Positions 1 to 8,068 of a DNA stretch of 64,000 bases are shown here, piece by piece (positions within the stretch are counted from its first letter, which is position 1; each line of letters opens with the position of its first letter). Under the pieces are notes generated by a model, which did no database searches, was not told where the DNA came from, and saw only the letters and a program-made list of their open reading frames with translations. The DNA lies in assembly GCF_007858255.1 (NCBI RefSeq), contig NZ_VFEU01000022.1, forward strand, positions 1 through 64,000. The letters run 5' to 3'. A program made the translations under genes and the position numbers. This DNA comes from Pseudomonas rhodesiae (GTDB taxonomy: Bacteria > Pseudomonadota > Gammaproteobacteria > Pseudomonadales > Pseudomonadaceae).

Positions 1-170
1 TATTAACCAAGCTGCAACGGTCAACGCAGAACTGGAAAGCCACGCAACGTGGTGACCAGGTTCTGAAGCGAGGGCCAACGTCGCCTTCTTCCAGCCTGAA
101 ATTCCGACTTTTTCAACAGAATCGGCCGGTTTCTGCCTGTTGTTACCGGCTGCTTTGGGCTGGCTGTGGG

Positions 171-1376
171 TCACTTCTTGCTCGTGCAGAACTTGGCCCA
201 TTCCGCCATCAGTGCCCTGCGCTTCTCCAGAAGGTCGGAGCGCGAATAGGCCGCCTCGGTCTGGTCGCGTTCATCATGGGCAAGCGCAAGCTCGCATACC
301 TCTCGCGGGTAGTTGGTGCATTCGTTTGCCCAGTCCCGGAAGGTCGATCGAAAGCCATGTCTCGTGATGTCTGCATATCCCAGCTTGTGCAGCAGGTTGC
401 GTATGGCGTTGCCATGCATGACACCATTCTTCCCTTGCCCAGGGAAGAGATATATTGAATGAGTCGTATTCATGATATCCAGCATCTCGACTACCGGGGG
501 CGATAGAGGAATGACGAAAGGTTTTCGCATCTTCATGCGCTCAGCCGGCAGTGCCCAAGTGCCAGTTTCGAGGTCAAACTCAGACCATTGAGCATGTTGG
601 ATCATGTGGTAACGAGCACCGGTCAGAATCAGTAATCTGGTTGCGATGGCGTCACGTGTATCGATGTTGGCCAGGGTGGATATCAGCTTCGGAGTGTCTT
701 TCCACTGCAGTGCTGGGAAGTGTTGGCGCTGCCTGGCCTTCTTCTTCTCTGCCTTGCTCAGCAAGTTGTCCAAGTGCCCGCGCCAGCGGGCAGGATTGTC
801 TCCCTCGCGTAAACGCCGAGTCTTGGCTGCATCCAGTATTTGCTCGATCTGGCCCCTGATTTCATCAGCAGTCCGTGTCTTGGTTACCCAGATGGGTTGC
901 AATGCAGCAAGCACATGCTCGGTGCTGATGATGTCAGCCGACAACTTGCCCATGGTCGGGAAGGCGTAGAGCTCCAGTTTGCGCAGCCAGCCTTTCCGCC
1001 ACTTCTCAGACCAACTGCTGCCGTGTGCTTGTTGGTATTCGCGAGCGAGATCTTCGAACGTCGTGCGACGTGCTGCAGCCTGGCGTTCCGCTTCGCGCTT
1101 GGCTTCCTTTGCTGCATCGCGGGTTGCCAGTGGGTCGCTTCCGGAAGCTAGAAGCTTGCGTTGATCGGCGGCCAACTGCCGGGCTTGGCTGAGTGTGACG
1201 GTTGGGAAGGGGCCTAGCCCCATTTCGCGGCTGCGGCCATCCAGCTTGTAGCGGAAGATCCAGCTGGTGCCGCCGCTCTTGGATACCTGGAAGTACAGGC
1301 CATCGCCATCATTGGTTTTTCCTGGCGTTGCAGCCTTGGTTATCGACTCCACGGTCTTGCTGGTCAGCTTGCCCAT
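171..1376 (-). CDS. Tyrosine recombinase (P4-type integrase)
   Basis: Site-specific recombinase of 401 residues that would integrate and excise a genomic island or prophage. The N-terminal part (about residues 1-90) looks like the arm-DNA-binding DUF4102 domain of P4-type integrases, followed by a core-binding region and the catalytic domain. Visible catalytic residues are R255 (TGAR), H340 and R343 (HGFR), H367 (LAHD) and the nucleophile Y377 (AAYSRS), so the enzyme looks intact. The start is an ATG preceded by iterated GTGTGGGT repeats. The element it belongs to must extend to the left of the window, since conserved chromosomal genes begin about 1.3 kb upstream of its start. Family assignment is firm; the target site is not visible. 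Confidence 0.93.
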   Translation of the reverse strand: MGKLTSKTVESITKAATPGKTNDGDGLYFQVSKSGGTSWIFRYKLDGRSREMGLGPFPTVTLSQARQLAADQRKLLASGSDPLATRDAAKEAKREAERQAAARRTTFEDLAREYQQAHGSSWSEKWRKGWLRKLELYAFPTMGKLSADIISTEHVLAALQPIWVTKTRTADEIRGQIEQILDAAKTRRLREGDNPARWRGHLDNLLSKAEKKKARQRQHFPALQWKDTPKLISTLANIDTRDAIATRLLILTGARYHMIQHAQWSEFDLETGTWALPAERMKMRKPFVIPLSPPVVEMLDIMNTTHSIYLFPGQGKNGVMHGNAIRNLLHKLGYADITRHGFRSTFRDWANECTNYPREVCELALAHDERDQTEAAYSRSDLLEKRRALMAEWAKFCTSKK

Positions 1377-1393
1377 TACTAGCTCCTACTCCA

Positions 1394-1427
1394 ACCCACA
1401 CCCCTCGACCCACACTTTGACCCACAC
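1394..1427 (-). repeat. Three GTGTGGGT direct repeats before the integrase
   Basis: On the minus strand three exact GTGTGGGT octamers lie 12 and 14 bp apart, starting 18 bp upstream of the integrase ATG. Spaced direct repeats directly in front of P4-type integrase genes are commonly arm-type binding sites or autoregulatory sites. That role is inferred here from position and spacing only. Confidence 0.5.
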
Positions 1428-1740
1428 CTTGGTCGCGGATTTTATGGATGGTTACTGGATGTCCTAGGACGAATGCTAAGCTGCAGGGCCCGTATTTGCT
1501 AGTGCTGTAGGATCTTGTCGGATTTCTTCGGGCAATAAAAAAGCCGGCTTGTGGCCGGCTTCTCGGGGACTGCTTCAATTTGTTTTTGACAAACCTTACC
1601 AGCCTTCAAATCGCTCAGCCCACATGGCGTCGGGCTGAATAGTAGGGGCATCCGCGGGAACTCCTCCGCTTCGCCGAGCAGGGTGGATAGCTTTGGGCCA
1701 CCCCCTGCCAAATGTGCGGCGGATGATACCCACATTCCTC
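1428..1740. other. Intergenic region between integrase and repressor
   Basis: No convincing gene. It contains a perfect 10-bp palindrome GTCCTAGGAC at 1461-1470 and a minus-strand terminator at 1535-1561. A small open frame on the minus strand directly after the repressor (1735 down to 1499) runs through the terminator stem and is not supported as a gene. If the element has an attachment site on this side it should lie here, but no tRNA or tmRNA 3' end was recognised. Confidence 0.5.
1535..1561 (-). terminator. Rho-independent terminator (minus strand)
   Basis: Perfect 8-bp stem AAGCCGGC/GCCGGCTT with a 5-nt loop, followed on the minus strand by a T-run. It would end transcripts coming from the repressor gene before they reach the integrase. 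Confidence 0.8.
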
Positions 1741-2514
1741 TCAGTTGCCCACCTCCGTGTCCGAATTAGAGCCTTCCCAGCCTAATAGGTGCTCATCCAG
1801 CGGTACCGGAGGGCGGCGGTTGTTGAGGGTGGACCACCAAAACACCCAGCCTACAATCTCGAAGTTCTGTTCGAAGCGTTCCTCGTGGGTGAGGTATTCA
1901 TCCGGGTGTTCGCTGGCGTTGTGACTGCGCATGCGCAAACCGCCGCCAGGCCGGTTGTAGAGGTATTTGATGCGTAGCATGCCGTCGTGTTCGACGGCGT
2001 AGATTTCGCCGTCAATGATTTGGGTACGGCCTTTGTCGATGGCGAGGGTGGCGCCTTGCTGGATGATGTCGATCATGCTGTTGTCGACCATGTAGGCGCC
2101 CAGCGCGCGGTCGGGGTTGATGTTGAGGGTTTTGAGAGCGTGCACAGAGATGCGAATACGTTCGGTTGAAGTGAAGGTGGGGTGGAGGGGGATTTCCACA
2201 TCCAGTTTTTCCGGCGGGCAGGCGGGGCCTGTGAGGTATTTGCCACTTTCTTCGCGGGTGGGGAGTCCTTTCCGTGTACCGGGGCCTTCCAGCAGGAAGT
2301 TGGCCGGTGGGTGTTTGGGGCCTTCGCCGGTGCGTAGCCAACGGCTGGAGACACAGAGCAGTTCTGCGATCTCATTGAGTCGGCCCATGGGCACGCCGCG
2401 TTTGAACCAGTTGTTCACATGTTGAGGTGTGACACCGCGGTTCTTGGCGAAGTCGGAAGCGGAAAGATGAACTTCCCGCAGTAGCGCTTTTAAACGATCA
2501 CCTGATTTATTCAT
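1741..2514 (-). CDS. Phage-type repressor (HTH plus S24 peptidase-like domain)
   Basis: 257-residue DNA-binding repressor. Residues about 8-60 form a Cro/C1-like helix-turn-helix (recognition part near 28-38, TPQHVNNWF), followed by a linker and a LexA/UmuD-type S24 domain at about 105-235. Candidate catalytic residues are S146 (DNSM) and K183 (RIKY). No Ala-Gly or Cys-Gly dipeptide is present in the linker (residues 65-110) where LexA/C1 proteins cleave themselves, so classical SOS self-cleavage is uncertain. Three TRAAC-N5-GTTKA palindromes flank the upstream side and one overlaps the start codon, which fits autorepression. There is no cro-like divergent gene, so it may be an immunity remnant or a domesticated regulator. 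Confidence 0.88.
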   Translation of the reverse strand: MNKSGDRLKALLREVHLSASDFAKNRGVTPQHVNNWFKRGVPMGRLNEIAELLCVSSRWLRTGEGPKHPPANFLLEGPGTRKGLPTREESGKYLTGPACPPEKLDVEIPLHPTFTSTERIRISVHALKTLNINPDRALGAYMVDNSMIDIIQQGATLAIDKGRTQIIDGEIYAVEHDGMLRIKYLYNRPGGGLRMRSHNASEHPDEYLTHEERFEQNFEIVGWVFWWSTLNNRRPPVPLDEHLLGWEGSNSDTEVGN

Positions 2515-2528
2515 AAACGCAGAGTTTA
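2514..2528. promoter_or_regulatory. Operator-like palindrome 1
   Basis: Perfect inverted repeat TAAAC-GCAGA-GTTTA touching the repressor start codon. Its likeness to two further sites upstream makes it a candidate operator for autorepression. Confidence 0.55.
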
Positions 2529-2550
2529 CTGGCCGAGAAAACTAATCAAA

Positions 2551-2565
2551 TAAACCATGCGTTGA
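2551..2565. promoter_or_regulatory. Operator-like palindrome 2
   Basis: TAAAC-CATGC-GTTGA, one mismatch from a perfect palindrome, with the same 5-nt spacing as site 1 and centred 37 bp from it. Confidence 0.5.
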
Positions 2566-2644
2566 TTTGCACTTGTAGGTTTTTGCTTAGTTGTGGCCTA
2601 TTTTTTCATTTTTATTGCGCGCTTAAACGTTAGTTGCTGTTTGT

Positions 2645-2659
2645 TGAACTATGCGTTTA
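2645..2659. promoter_or_regulatory. Operator-like palindrome 3
   Basis: TGAAC-TATGC-GTTTA, one mismatch from a perfect palindrome, with a spacer (TATGC) nearly identical to that of site 2 (CATGC). It lies next to the ppa terminator, far from the repressor start, and may mark a lost divergent promoter. Confidence 0.45.
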
Positions 2660-2667
2660 TTTTTTCC

Positions 2668-2699
2668 AAAAAAAAGCCCCGAATGAACGGGGCTTTTTC
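2668..2699 (-). terminator. Terminator downstream of ppa
   Basis: 10-bp stem AAAAAGCCCC/GGGGCTTTTT with loop GAATGAAC. The A and T runs flank both sides, so it can work in both directions; its position just after the ppa stop makes it the ppa terminator. Confidence 0.9.
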
Positions 2700-2728
2700 T
2701 CATGGCCTCAGGCAATGAGGATTCGGTA

Positions 2729-3256
2729 TCAGCCTTTGTAGGCAGCCACCGACTTCATGATCTCGGCACGGGCGGCGTCTGCGTTGCCCCAACCGTCGAT
2801 CTTCACCCATTTGCCTTTTTCGAGGTCTTTGTAGTTCTCGAAGAAGTGTTTGATCTGTTCCAGCAGCAGTGGCGGCAGATCGGTGTATTCCTTCACGTCC
2901 ACGTACAGCTGGGACAGTTTGTCGTGAGGCACTGCGATGACTTTGGCATCGCCGCCGCCGTCGTCGGTCATGTTCAGGATGCCGACTGGGCGTGCGCGGA
3001 TAACCGAGCCAGGGGTAACCGGGTAGGGGGTTACGACCAGTACGTCGAGGGGGTCACCGTCGTCAGCCAGGGTGTTGGGGATAAAACCGTAGTTGGCCGG
3101 GTAGAACATCGGGGTGGCCATGAAACGGTCAACGAACAGGCAGTCGCTGTCTTTGTCGATTTCGTATTTGATCGGCGCGTGGTTGGCCGGAATCTCGATG
3201 GCGACGTAGATGTCGTTCGGCAGGTCTTTGCCAGCCGGAATCTTGCTGTAGCTCAT
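2729..3256 (-). CDS. ppa: Inorganic pyrophosphatase
   Basis: Cytoplasmic family I pyrophosphatase, 175 residues (normal length). It hydrolyses PPi to two phosphates and so pulls biosynthetic reactions forward. The signature D-G-D-P-L-D is present at about residues 66-71, with the other Mg-binding acidic residues and YGFIPNT nearby. A single-gene transcript is likely: a strong terminator follows the stop, and the upstream neighbour mtfA is about 110 bp away. PAO1 has ppa at the same edge of this synteny block. Confidence 0.97.
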   Translation of the reverse strand: MSYSKIPAGKDLPNDIYVAIEIPANHAPIKYEIDKDSDCLFVDRFMATPMFYPANYGFIPNTLADDGDPLDVLVVTPYPVTPGSVIRARPVGILNMTDDGGGDAKVIAVPHDKLSQLYVDVKEYTDLPPLLLEQIKHFFENYKDLEKGKWVKIDGWGNADAARAEIMKSVAAYKG

Positions 3257-3365
3257 TGGGCGTTGCCCCCGTTAGTTGGCCAAGAAACTTGGCCGGATTG
3301 GCCTAAAAGTGGCCGCGATTATAGGCACATTCTGACGCCGATGCCATGCGCCAGACGTCTTACGG

Positions 3366-4181
3366 TCATTCGCCTTGTGGCTGATAGCGCGGGTCAGCGG
3401 CTTGCAGTTGGGTCAGGCGGGCCAGGGGATCCTGGCGATAGAAGCGGCTGAGTTGGGCGTATACCTGGGGATAACTGTCGACCAGCAAATCCGGGGCGCT
3501 GAAGAAATATTCGCTGGTAACGGCAAAGAACTCCGCCGGGTTTTCCGCCGCGTACGGGTCTATCTGCGTTTCGGCATCGGGGTGGGCGTCCAACTGGCGA
3601 TTGAGGTCATCAAACGCGCTTTGCATCACGCTGGCCCACTCCTGCACGCGCATGTCGCTGTGCAGCGGCGGCAGGCCGTTGGCGTCGCCGTTGAGCATGT
3701 CGAGCTTGTGCGCCAGTTCGTGGATCACCAGGTTGTAGCCTTCCCACTGGCCGCTGGCTAGCACGCCGGGCCAGGCAAGGATCACCGGGCCTTGTTGCCA
3801 GGCTTCGCCGCTGTGCTCGCCATCCCACTCGTGCTCGACGCCGCTGGCGTCGCGATGACGTTGCGGGCTGAGGAAGTCGTCGGGGTACAGCACGATTTCG
3901 TGGAAGCCCTGATACCAATCGAGGTCGCCAAGGTTCATCAGCGGCAATTGCGCTTGGGCGGCGAGCAGCAGGCGTTGTTCCTGATGCAAGTCGACGCCGG
4001 GCAGGGCGGTGAGGTGTTTTTCGGCGAGGAACACCACGCAGGCTTCACGCAGCCACTGGTCCTGCTCGGCGCTGATGCCGTCGAGGAAGGTCAGGTGATG
4101 GCGCACCCGCTGCCACGTGTCGTCGGCAATCGGGTGCTTGGCCAGCAGGCGCCGACGACGCCAGGCGCTGAGGGACCACAT
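3366..4181 (-). CDS. mtfA: Zinc-dependent peptidase, MtfA family
   Basis: 271 residues, similar to E. coli MtfA, a cytoplasmic zinc aminopeptidase that also binds the repressor Mlc (DgsA). The zinc motif HELAH is at residues 154-158, and a conserved Glu-rich segment (ENPAEFFAVTSEYFF, about 213-227) supplies the likely third ligand. There is no signal peptide; the N terminus is basic. It starts 6 bp after the dedA stop, so the two are probably co-transcribed. The Mlc link known from enteric bacteria cannot be assumed here, since no mlc gene is in the window. Confidence 0.9.
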   Translation of the reverse strand: MWSLSAWRRRRLLAKHPIADDTWQRVRHHLTFLDGISAEQDQWLREACVVFLAEKHLTALPGVDLHQEQRLLLAAQAQLPLMNLGDLDWYQGFHEIVLYPDDFLSPQRHRDASGVEHEWDGEHSGEAWQQGPVILAWPGVLASGQWEGYNLVIHELAHKLDMLNGDANGLPPLHSDMRVQEWASVMQSAFDDLNRQLDAHPDAETQIDPYAAENPAEFFAVTSEYFFSAPDLLVDSYPQVYAQLSRFYRQDPLARLTQLQAADPRYQPQGE

Positions 4182-4187
4182 CGCCGG

Positions 4188-4844
4188 TTACTGCTGTTTG
4201 GCTTCGGAGCTGGTGCGGCCAAAGCGGCTGCGAAACACGCCGATGATCATCGGCACCAGGGACAGCAGAATGATGAACACCACCAACAGCGACAGGTTTT
4301 TCTTGATAAACGGCACGTTGCCGAAGAAGTACCCGAGGGTCACCAGGCCGCCGACCCACAGCACGGTACCCAGCACGCTGAAGCCGAAAAAACGGGCGTA
4401 CGGCATTTTGGCGATGCCGGCGACGAACGGCGCAAAGGTGCGCAGGATCGGCAGGAAGCGCGCCAGGGTCACGGTTTTGCCGCCGTGCTTGTCATAGAAA
4501 TCGTGGGTTTTTTGCAAGTAGTCGCGGCGGAAGATCTTCGAATTCGGGTTGCTGAACAAACGCTCGCCGGCGGTTCGCCCGATCACATAGTTGGTGCTGT
4601 CGCCAAGGATCGCCGCCAGCATCAACAGGCCGGCCAACAACACCGGGTCCATACCGCCGCCGGCCGCCACCGCACCGGCAATAAACAGCAGCGAATCGCC
4701 CGGCAGGAAGGGCATGACCACCAGGCCGGTCTCGCAAAAGATCACCAGAAACAGAATGGCGTAGATCCACGGACCGTAATTGGTGACCAGCAGATCGAGG
4801 TAAACATCGAGATGCAGGATAAGGTCGAGCGGGTTGAAATCCAT
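4188..4844 (-). CDS. DedA family membrane protein
   Basis: 218-residue inner-membrane protein of the DedA/VTT family, thought to act in lipid-carrier (undecaprenyl phosphate) or phospholipid translocation and membrane homeostasis. It has a characteristic FxPGDxxL segment near residue 50, GDSTNYVIG near 80, and a conserved RFLPILRTFAPFVAG motif around 130, with several hydrophobic helices. The ATG chosen here sits 6-8 nt after AGGTG; a GTG three codons upstream is possible. It leads a two-gene unit with mtfA. A second DedA domain, fused to PAP2, occurs at 20.6-21.9 kb. Confidence 0.92.
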   Translation of the reverse strand: MDFNPLDLILHLDVYLDLLVTNYGPWIYAILFLVIFCETGLVVMPFLPGDSLLFIAGAVAAGGGMDPVLLAGLLMLAAILGDSTNYVIGRTAGERLFSNPNSKIFRRDYLQKTHDFYDKHGGKTVTLARFLPILRTFAPFVAGIAKMPYARFFGFSVLGTVLWVGGLVTLGYFFGNVPFIKKNLSLLVVFIILLSLVPMIIGVFRSRFGRTSSEAKQQ

Positions 4845-5230
4845 GGATGGCACCTGTGTGAACGGCCCGACTCAGCAGGCCTGTGCGGAAGCTCGGGTAA
4901 GTAAGGCTACAAGTGTATGCCGCGATTCTTACAACCCTGAAAGGTGCGCATTATACGGATCGGGAGGTGAAAAGCGTGTGGCTTTTGTAGCGGGGGATGT
5001 CGTTGAACCCGGTCTGCAGATCGCCACCAATCCAGCGTGTTCGCGAAAGTGGTGGGTCAGTCAGACCGTCATCGGGGGCAAGCCCCCTCCCACATTGGAG
5101 TAGTGTCAAGGTACTTGGCTCGGAGCGTTTCCCTGCATTTACACCCGCAGAGCCGGTCGCAAACCCGCCATGACAATAAGATCAATGTGGGAGAGGGCTT
5201 GCCCTCGATAACAGTGTGTTTATCCGGGCA
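4845..5230. other. Intergenic region with a REPIN
   Basis: No gene seen between dedA and the acetyltransferase. It holds two REP palindromes in opposite orientation, at about 5071-5096 and 5184-5210, forming a REP doublet (REPIN), plus the promoter side of dedA. Confidence 0.7.
5071..5210. repeat. REPIN (inverted REP doublet)
   Basis: The left copy carries ATCGGGGGCAAGCCCCCTCC and the right copy is a slightly diverged inverse (GTGGGAGAGGGCTTGCCCTCGAT), about 90 bp apart. This is the standard mobile REP doublet arrangement of fluorescent pseudomonads. Confidence 0.8.
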
Positions 5231-5689
5231 TCAGTCTTCGCTGATCGGCAACGTGTAGTTCTTGAATTCGGTGTCCTCGCGAAAACCCATCGACTCGTAG
5301 GTTTTTTGCGCCACCTGGTTATCACTGCTGGTCGACACCCGCAGCCGCACCGCGTGGGTCTCCTTGGCCATTTTCTTAGCCGTGCGCATCAGGTTGTCCG
5401 CCACCAATTGGCGACGTGCGTCTTCGGCCACATAAATATCATTGAGGATCCACACCCGCTTGAGCGACAGCGACGAAAAGCTCGGGTACAGCTGGCAAAA
5501 CCCAAGCAGCTTGTTGTCGTCGTCATCGGCCAGCGCCAGGTAGATCACCGACTCCTTGCGCCGCAGGCGTTTTTCCAGGAAGGCCCGGGACGAGTCCGGG
5601 TAGGGCAGCGCCCCATAGAACTCGCGGTATTTGACGAACAAGGGGGTCAACAGGTCCAAGTGTTCCAGGGTCGCTTGAGTAATCCGCAT
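5231..5689 (-). CDS. GNAT family N-acetyltransferase
   Basis: 152-residue GCN5-related acetyltransferase. It reads MRITQATLEHLDLL at the start, with a central beta-strand region (LLGFCQLYPSFS, LNDIYVAEDAR) and a C-terminal TYESMGFRED segment typical of the acyl-CoA-binding fold. The acetyl-CoA loop (RRQLVADNLM) lacks the usual Gly residues, so substrate binding may differ. The ATG is preceded by TGAGG; a longer in-frame start upstream lacks family similarity. It sits beyond eutC in the same orientation, as PA4026 does in PAO1. The substrate is unknown. Confidence 0.85.
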   Translation of the reverse strand: MRITQATLEHLDLLTPLFVKYREFYGALPYPDSSRAFLEKRLRRKESVIYLALADDDDNKLLGFCQLYPSFSSLSLKRVWILNDIYVAEDARRQLVADNLMRTAKKMAKETHAVRLRVSTSSDNQVAQKTYESMGFREDTEFKNYTLPISED

Positions 5690-5778
5690 GCCAGGCCTCA
5701 ACTTCCAAATGGGGTATGACCACACAAGCGGCCGTGACCGGATGCTGCCTAATGGCGCCAAAAAGCGCAATCGTGCCG

Positions 5779-6615
5779 CTATTGGTCATCCGGTGAGCTG
5801 AGCAGAAAATTCCCTTTCATCAGGTCCGGATCGTCCGACTCGATCGTCTGAACCTGCGCCTCGTCCTTGAGATTGACCCCCGACAGCTGCCGTCGACACG
5901 CCTCTCGCATCAAGTAAAGCAGGCGATGCGCTGCCATGCCGTAACTTAGCCCTTCCAAACGCACGTTGGAGATGCAGTTGCGGTAGGCATCGGTGAGGCC
6001 GACCTTGGGGTTGTAGGTGAAATACAGGCCCAGGCTGTCCGGTGAGCTGAGCCCCGGTCGTTCGCCGATCAGGATCACCACCATTTTGGCGCCGAGCAAT
6101 TGCCCGATCTCGTCGGCCACGGCCACACGGCCCTGTTCCACCAGTATCACCGGCGATAACGACCAGCCCTCGGCGTGGGTTTGTTCCTCCAGGCGCGTCA
6201 GAAACGGCAAGGTGTGTTTATGCACCGCCAACGCCGATAAACCATCGGCCACCACCACTGCCAGGTCCACGCCTCCCGGATTGGCCTGGGCATGCGCGCG
6301 CAGGGCCTGGGCCGATTCATCACTCAAGCGGCGGCCCAGGTCCGGGCGTTGCAGGTAGCTGTGGCGGTCGGTGGCGGCGCTGTGCAGCAACAGGCTGTCA
6401 CGTCCGCGTTCGGCCAGTTGCTGGCTCAGGCCCGCATGGTCGAACGGCAGGTGCACCGCGTCGCGCGCCTGGGCGTGGGCGAACTGGAAATCCAGTTGCG
6501 CACTGGTGGGAATGCTGGTGCCGGTGCGGCCCAGGGCAATGCGCGCCGGGGTGAGGCGGCGCAGTTCCAGCCAGGGGTTGTCGGGCAGGTCGGGTTGCAC
6601 GGTAGGCTCCTTCAT
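5779..6615 (-). CDS. eutC: Ethanolamine ammonia-lyase small subunit
   Basis: 278 residues. Small (beta) subunit of the adenosylcobalamin-dependent lyase that converts ethanolamine to acetaldehyde and ammonia. Family marks include LARIALGRTGTS-like text near the N terminus (TPARIALGRTG), DHAGLSQQL, and ERPGLSSPDSLGLYFTYNP in the second half. Its ATG overlaps the eutB stop (ATGA), so the two subunits are translationally coupled. No microcompartment shell genes are nearby, so the pathway runs free in the cytoplasm, as in other pseudomonads. Confidence 0.96.
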   Translation of the reverse strand: MKEPTVQPDLPDNPWLELRRLTPARIALGRTGTSIPTSAQLDFQFAHAQARDAVHLPFDHAGLSQQLAERGRDSLLLHSAATDRHSYLQRPDLGRRLSDESAQALRAHAQANPGGVDLAVVVADGLSALAVHKHTLPFLTRLEEQTHAEGWSLSPVILVEQGRVAVADEIGQLLGAKMVVILIGERPGLSSPDSLGLYFTYNPKVGLTDAYRNCISNVRLEGLSYGMAAHRLLYLMREACRRQLSGVNLKDEAQVQTIESDDPDLMKGNFLLSSPDDQ

Positions 6616-8006
6616 CCCAGTTGCGCCAAGGCTTGGCGAAAAGCCGGTGGCAGGCTGCTGCCGAAGCGCACCTTACCGTCGGCCTGCGTGAAAATGCCCA
6701 TTTTCGCCAGCCACTGTTCAAATTCCGGTGCCGGTTTTAACCCCAAGGTCTGCCGGGCGTATAGCGCGTCATGGAAGGAGGTGGTCTGGTAGTTGAGCAT
6801 GATGTCGTCGGAGCCGGGGATGCCCATGATGAAGTTGATCCCGGCCACGCCCAGTAGCGTCAGCAGGGTATCCATGTCGTCTTGGTCGGCTTCGGCGTGG
6901 TTGGTGTAGCAGATGTCGCAGCCCATCGGCACGCCCAATAGCTTGCCGCAGAAATGATCCTCAAGGCCGGCGCGGATGATTTGCTTGCCGTTGTACAGGT
7001 ATTCCGGGCCGATAAAGCCGACCACGGTGTTGACCAGAAACGGCTTGAAATGCCGCGCCACCGCGTAAGCGCGGGTTTCGCAGGTTTGCTGGTCGACGCC
7101 AAAGTGCGCGTTGGCTGACAGGGCGCTGCCCTGGCCGGTTTCGAAATACATCAGGTTTTGTCCCAGAGTGCCGCGCTTGAGGCTCAAACCCGCCTCGTAA
7201 CCTTCCTGCAGCACGCTCAGGCTGATGCCGAAACTGGCGTTGGCCGCCTCGGTGCCGGCAATCGACTGAAACACCAGGTCCAGGGGCACGCCACGGTTGA
7301 TGGCTTCGATAGAGGTGGTGACGTGGGTCAGCACACAGGCTTGGGTGGGGATCTCGTAGCGTTGGATGATCGCGTCGAGCATCTCCAGCATCGCGCAGAT
7401 CGAGGCGATGCTGTCGGTGGCCGGGTTGATGCCGATCATGGCGTCGCCGTTGCCGTAGAGCAGGCCGTCGAGAATGCTGGCGGCGATGCCCGCCGGTTCG
7501 TCCGTGGGGTGGTTGGGTTGCAGGCGCGTCGACAAGCGCCCGCGCAGGCCCATGGTGCCGCGAAACTGGGTGACGACGCGGATCTTCTGCGCCACCAGCA
7601 CCAGGTCCTGCACGCGCATGATCTTCGACACGGCGGCGGCCATTTCCGGCGTCAGCCCGGGCGCCAGGGCGCGTAGGGATTGTTCGTCGGCGGCGTCGCT
7701 CAGCAGCCAGTCGCGCAGGCCGCCGACGGTCAGGTGGCTGACTGCGCTAAATGCCTGTTTGTCGTGGGTGTCGATGATCAGACGGGTGACTTCGTCGCTT
7801 TCGTAGGGAATCAGCGCTTCTTCAAGGAAGTGTTTCAACGGAATATTCGCCAGCGCCATTTGCGCCGCCACCCGCTCGCCGTCGTTCTGCGCGGCCACGC
7901 CGGCCAGGAAGTCCCCGGAACGGGCGGGGCTGGCCTTGGCCATTACGTCTTTGAGGCTATCAAAGCGGTAGGTTTGTGCACCGACCGCGTGGGAAAAGCT
8001 TGCCAT
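6612..8006 (-). CDS. eutB: Ethanolamine ammonia-lyase large subunit
   Basis: 464 residues, the usual length of the catalytic heavy chain, which holds the substrate site in a TIM barrel and binds adenosylcobalamin together with EutC. Recognisable stretches are IGINPATDS near 200, the FETGQGSALSANAHFG region near 300 and NFIMGIPGSDDIMLNYQTTSFHD near 400. It lies 62 bp downstream of the permease gene and overlaps eutC by 4 bp. It is probably part of one sigma54-driven transcript that starts before the aldehyde dehydrogenase. Cobalamin must come from elsewhere. Confidence 0.97.
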   Translation of the reverse strand: MASFSHAVGAQTYRFDSLKDVMAKASPARSGDFLAGVAAQNDGERVAAQMALANIPLKHFLEEALIPYESDEVTRLIIDTHDKQAFSAVSHLTVGGLRDWLLSDAADEQSLRALAPGLTPEMAAAVSKIMRVQDLVLVAQKIRVVTQFRGTMGLRGRLSTRLQPNHPTDEPAGIAASILDGLLYGNGDAMIGINPATDSIASICAMLEMLDAIIQRYEIPTQACVLTHVTTSIEAINRGVPLDLVFQSIAGTEAANASFGISLSVLQEGYEAGLSLKRGTLGQNLMYFETGQGSALSANAHFGVDQQTCETRAYAVARHFKPFLVNTVVGFIGPEYLYNGKQIIRAGLEDHFCGKLLGVPMGCDICYTNHAEADQDDMDTLLTLLGVAGINFIMGIPGSDDIMLNYQTTSFHDALYARQTLGLKPAPEFEQWLAKMGIFTQADGKVRFGSSLPPAFRQALAQLG

Positions 8007-8068
8007 ACAGTGTCTCCTTGACGACGCGGGCCAAATGAATGAACAGCGCCCGCGTCGAGGTTTACGGC

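Noticed and set aside
3..458. Plus-strand frame open from the left window edge
   Set aside because: Mostly antisense to the integrase; no start is visible and no similarity was recognised. A 5' transposon remnant cannot be excluded but is not supported.
1499..1735. 78-codon minus-strand frame after the repressor
   Set aside because: It reads through a strong terminator stem, lacks a ribosome-binding site and has no motif.
2702..3451. Plus-strand open frame opposite ppa
   Set aside because: Antisense shadow of a highly conserved enzyme; its composition mirrors ppa codons.
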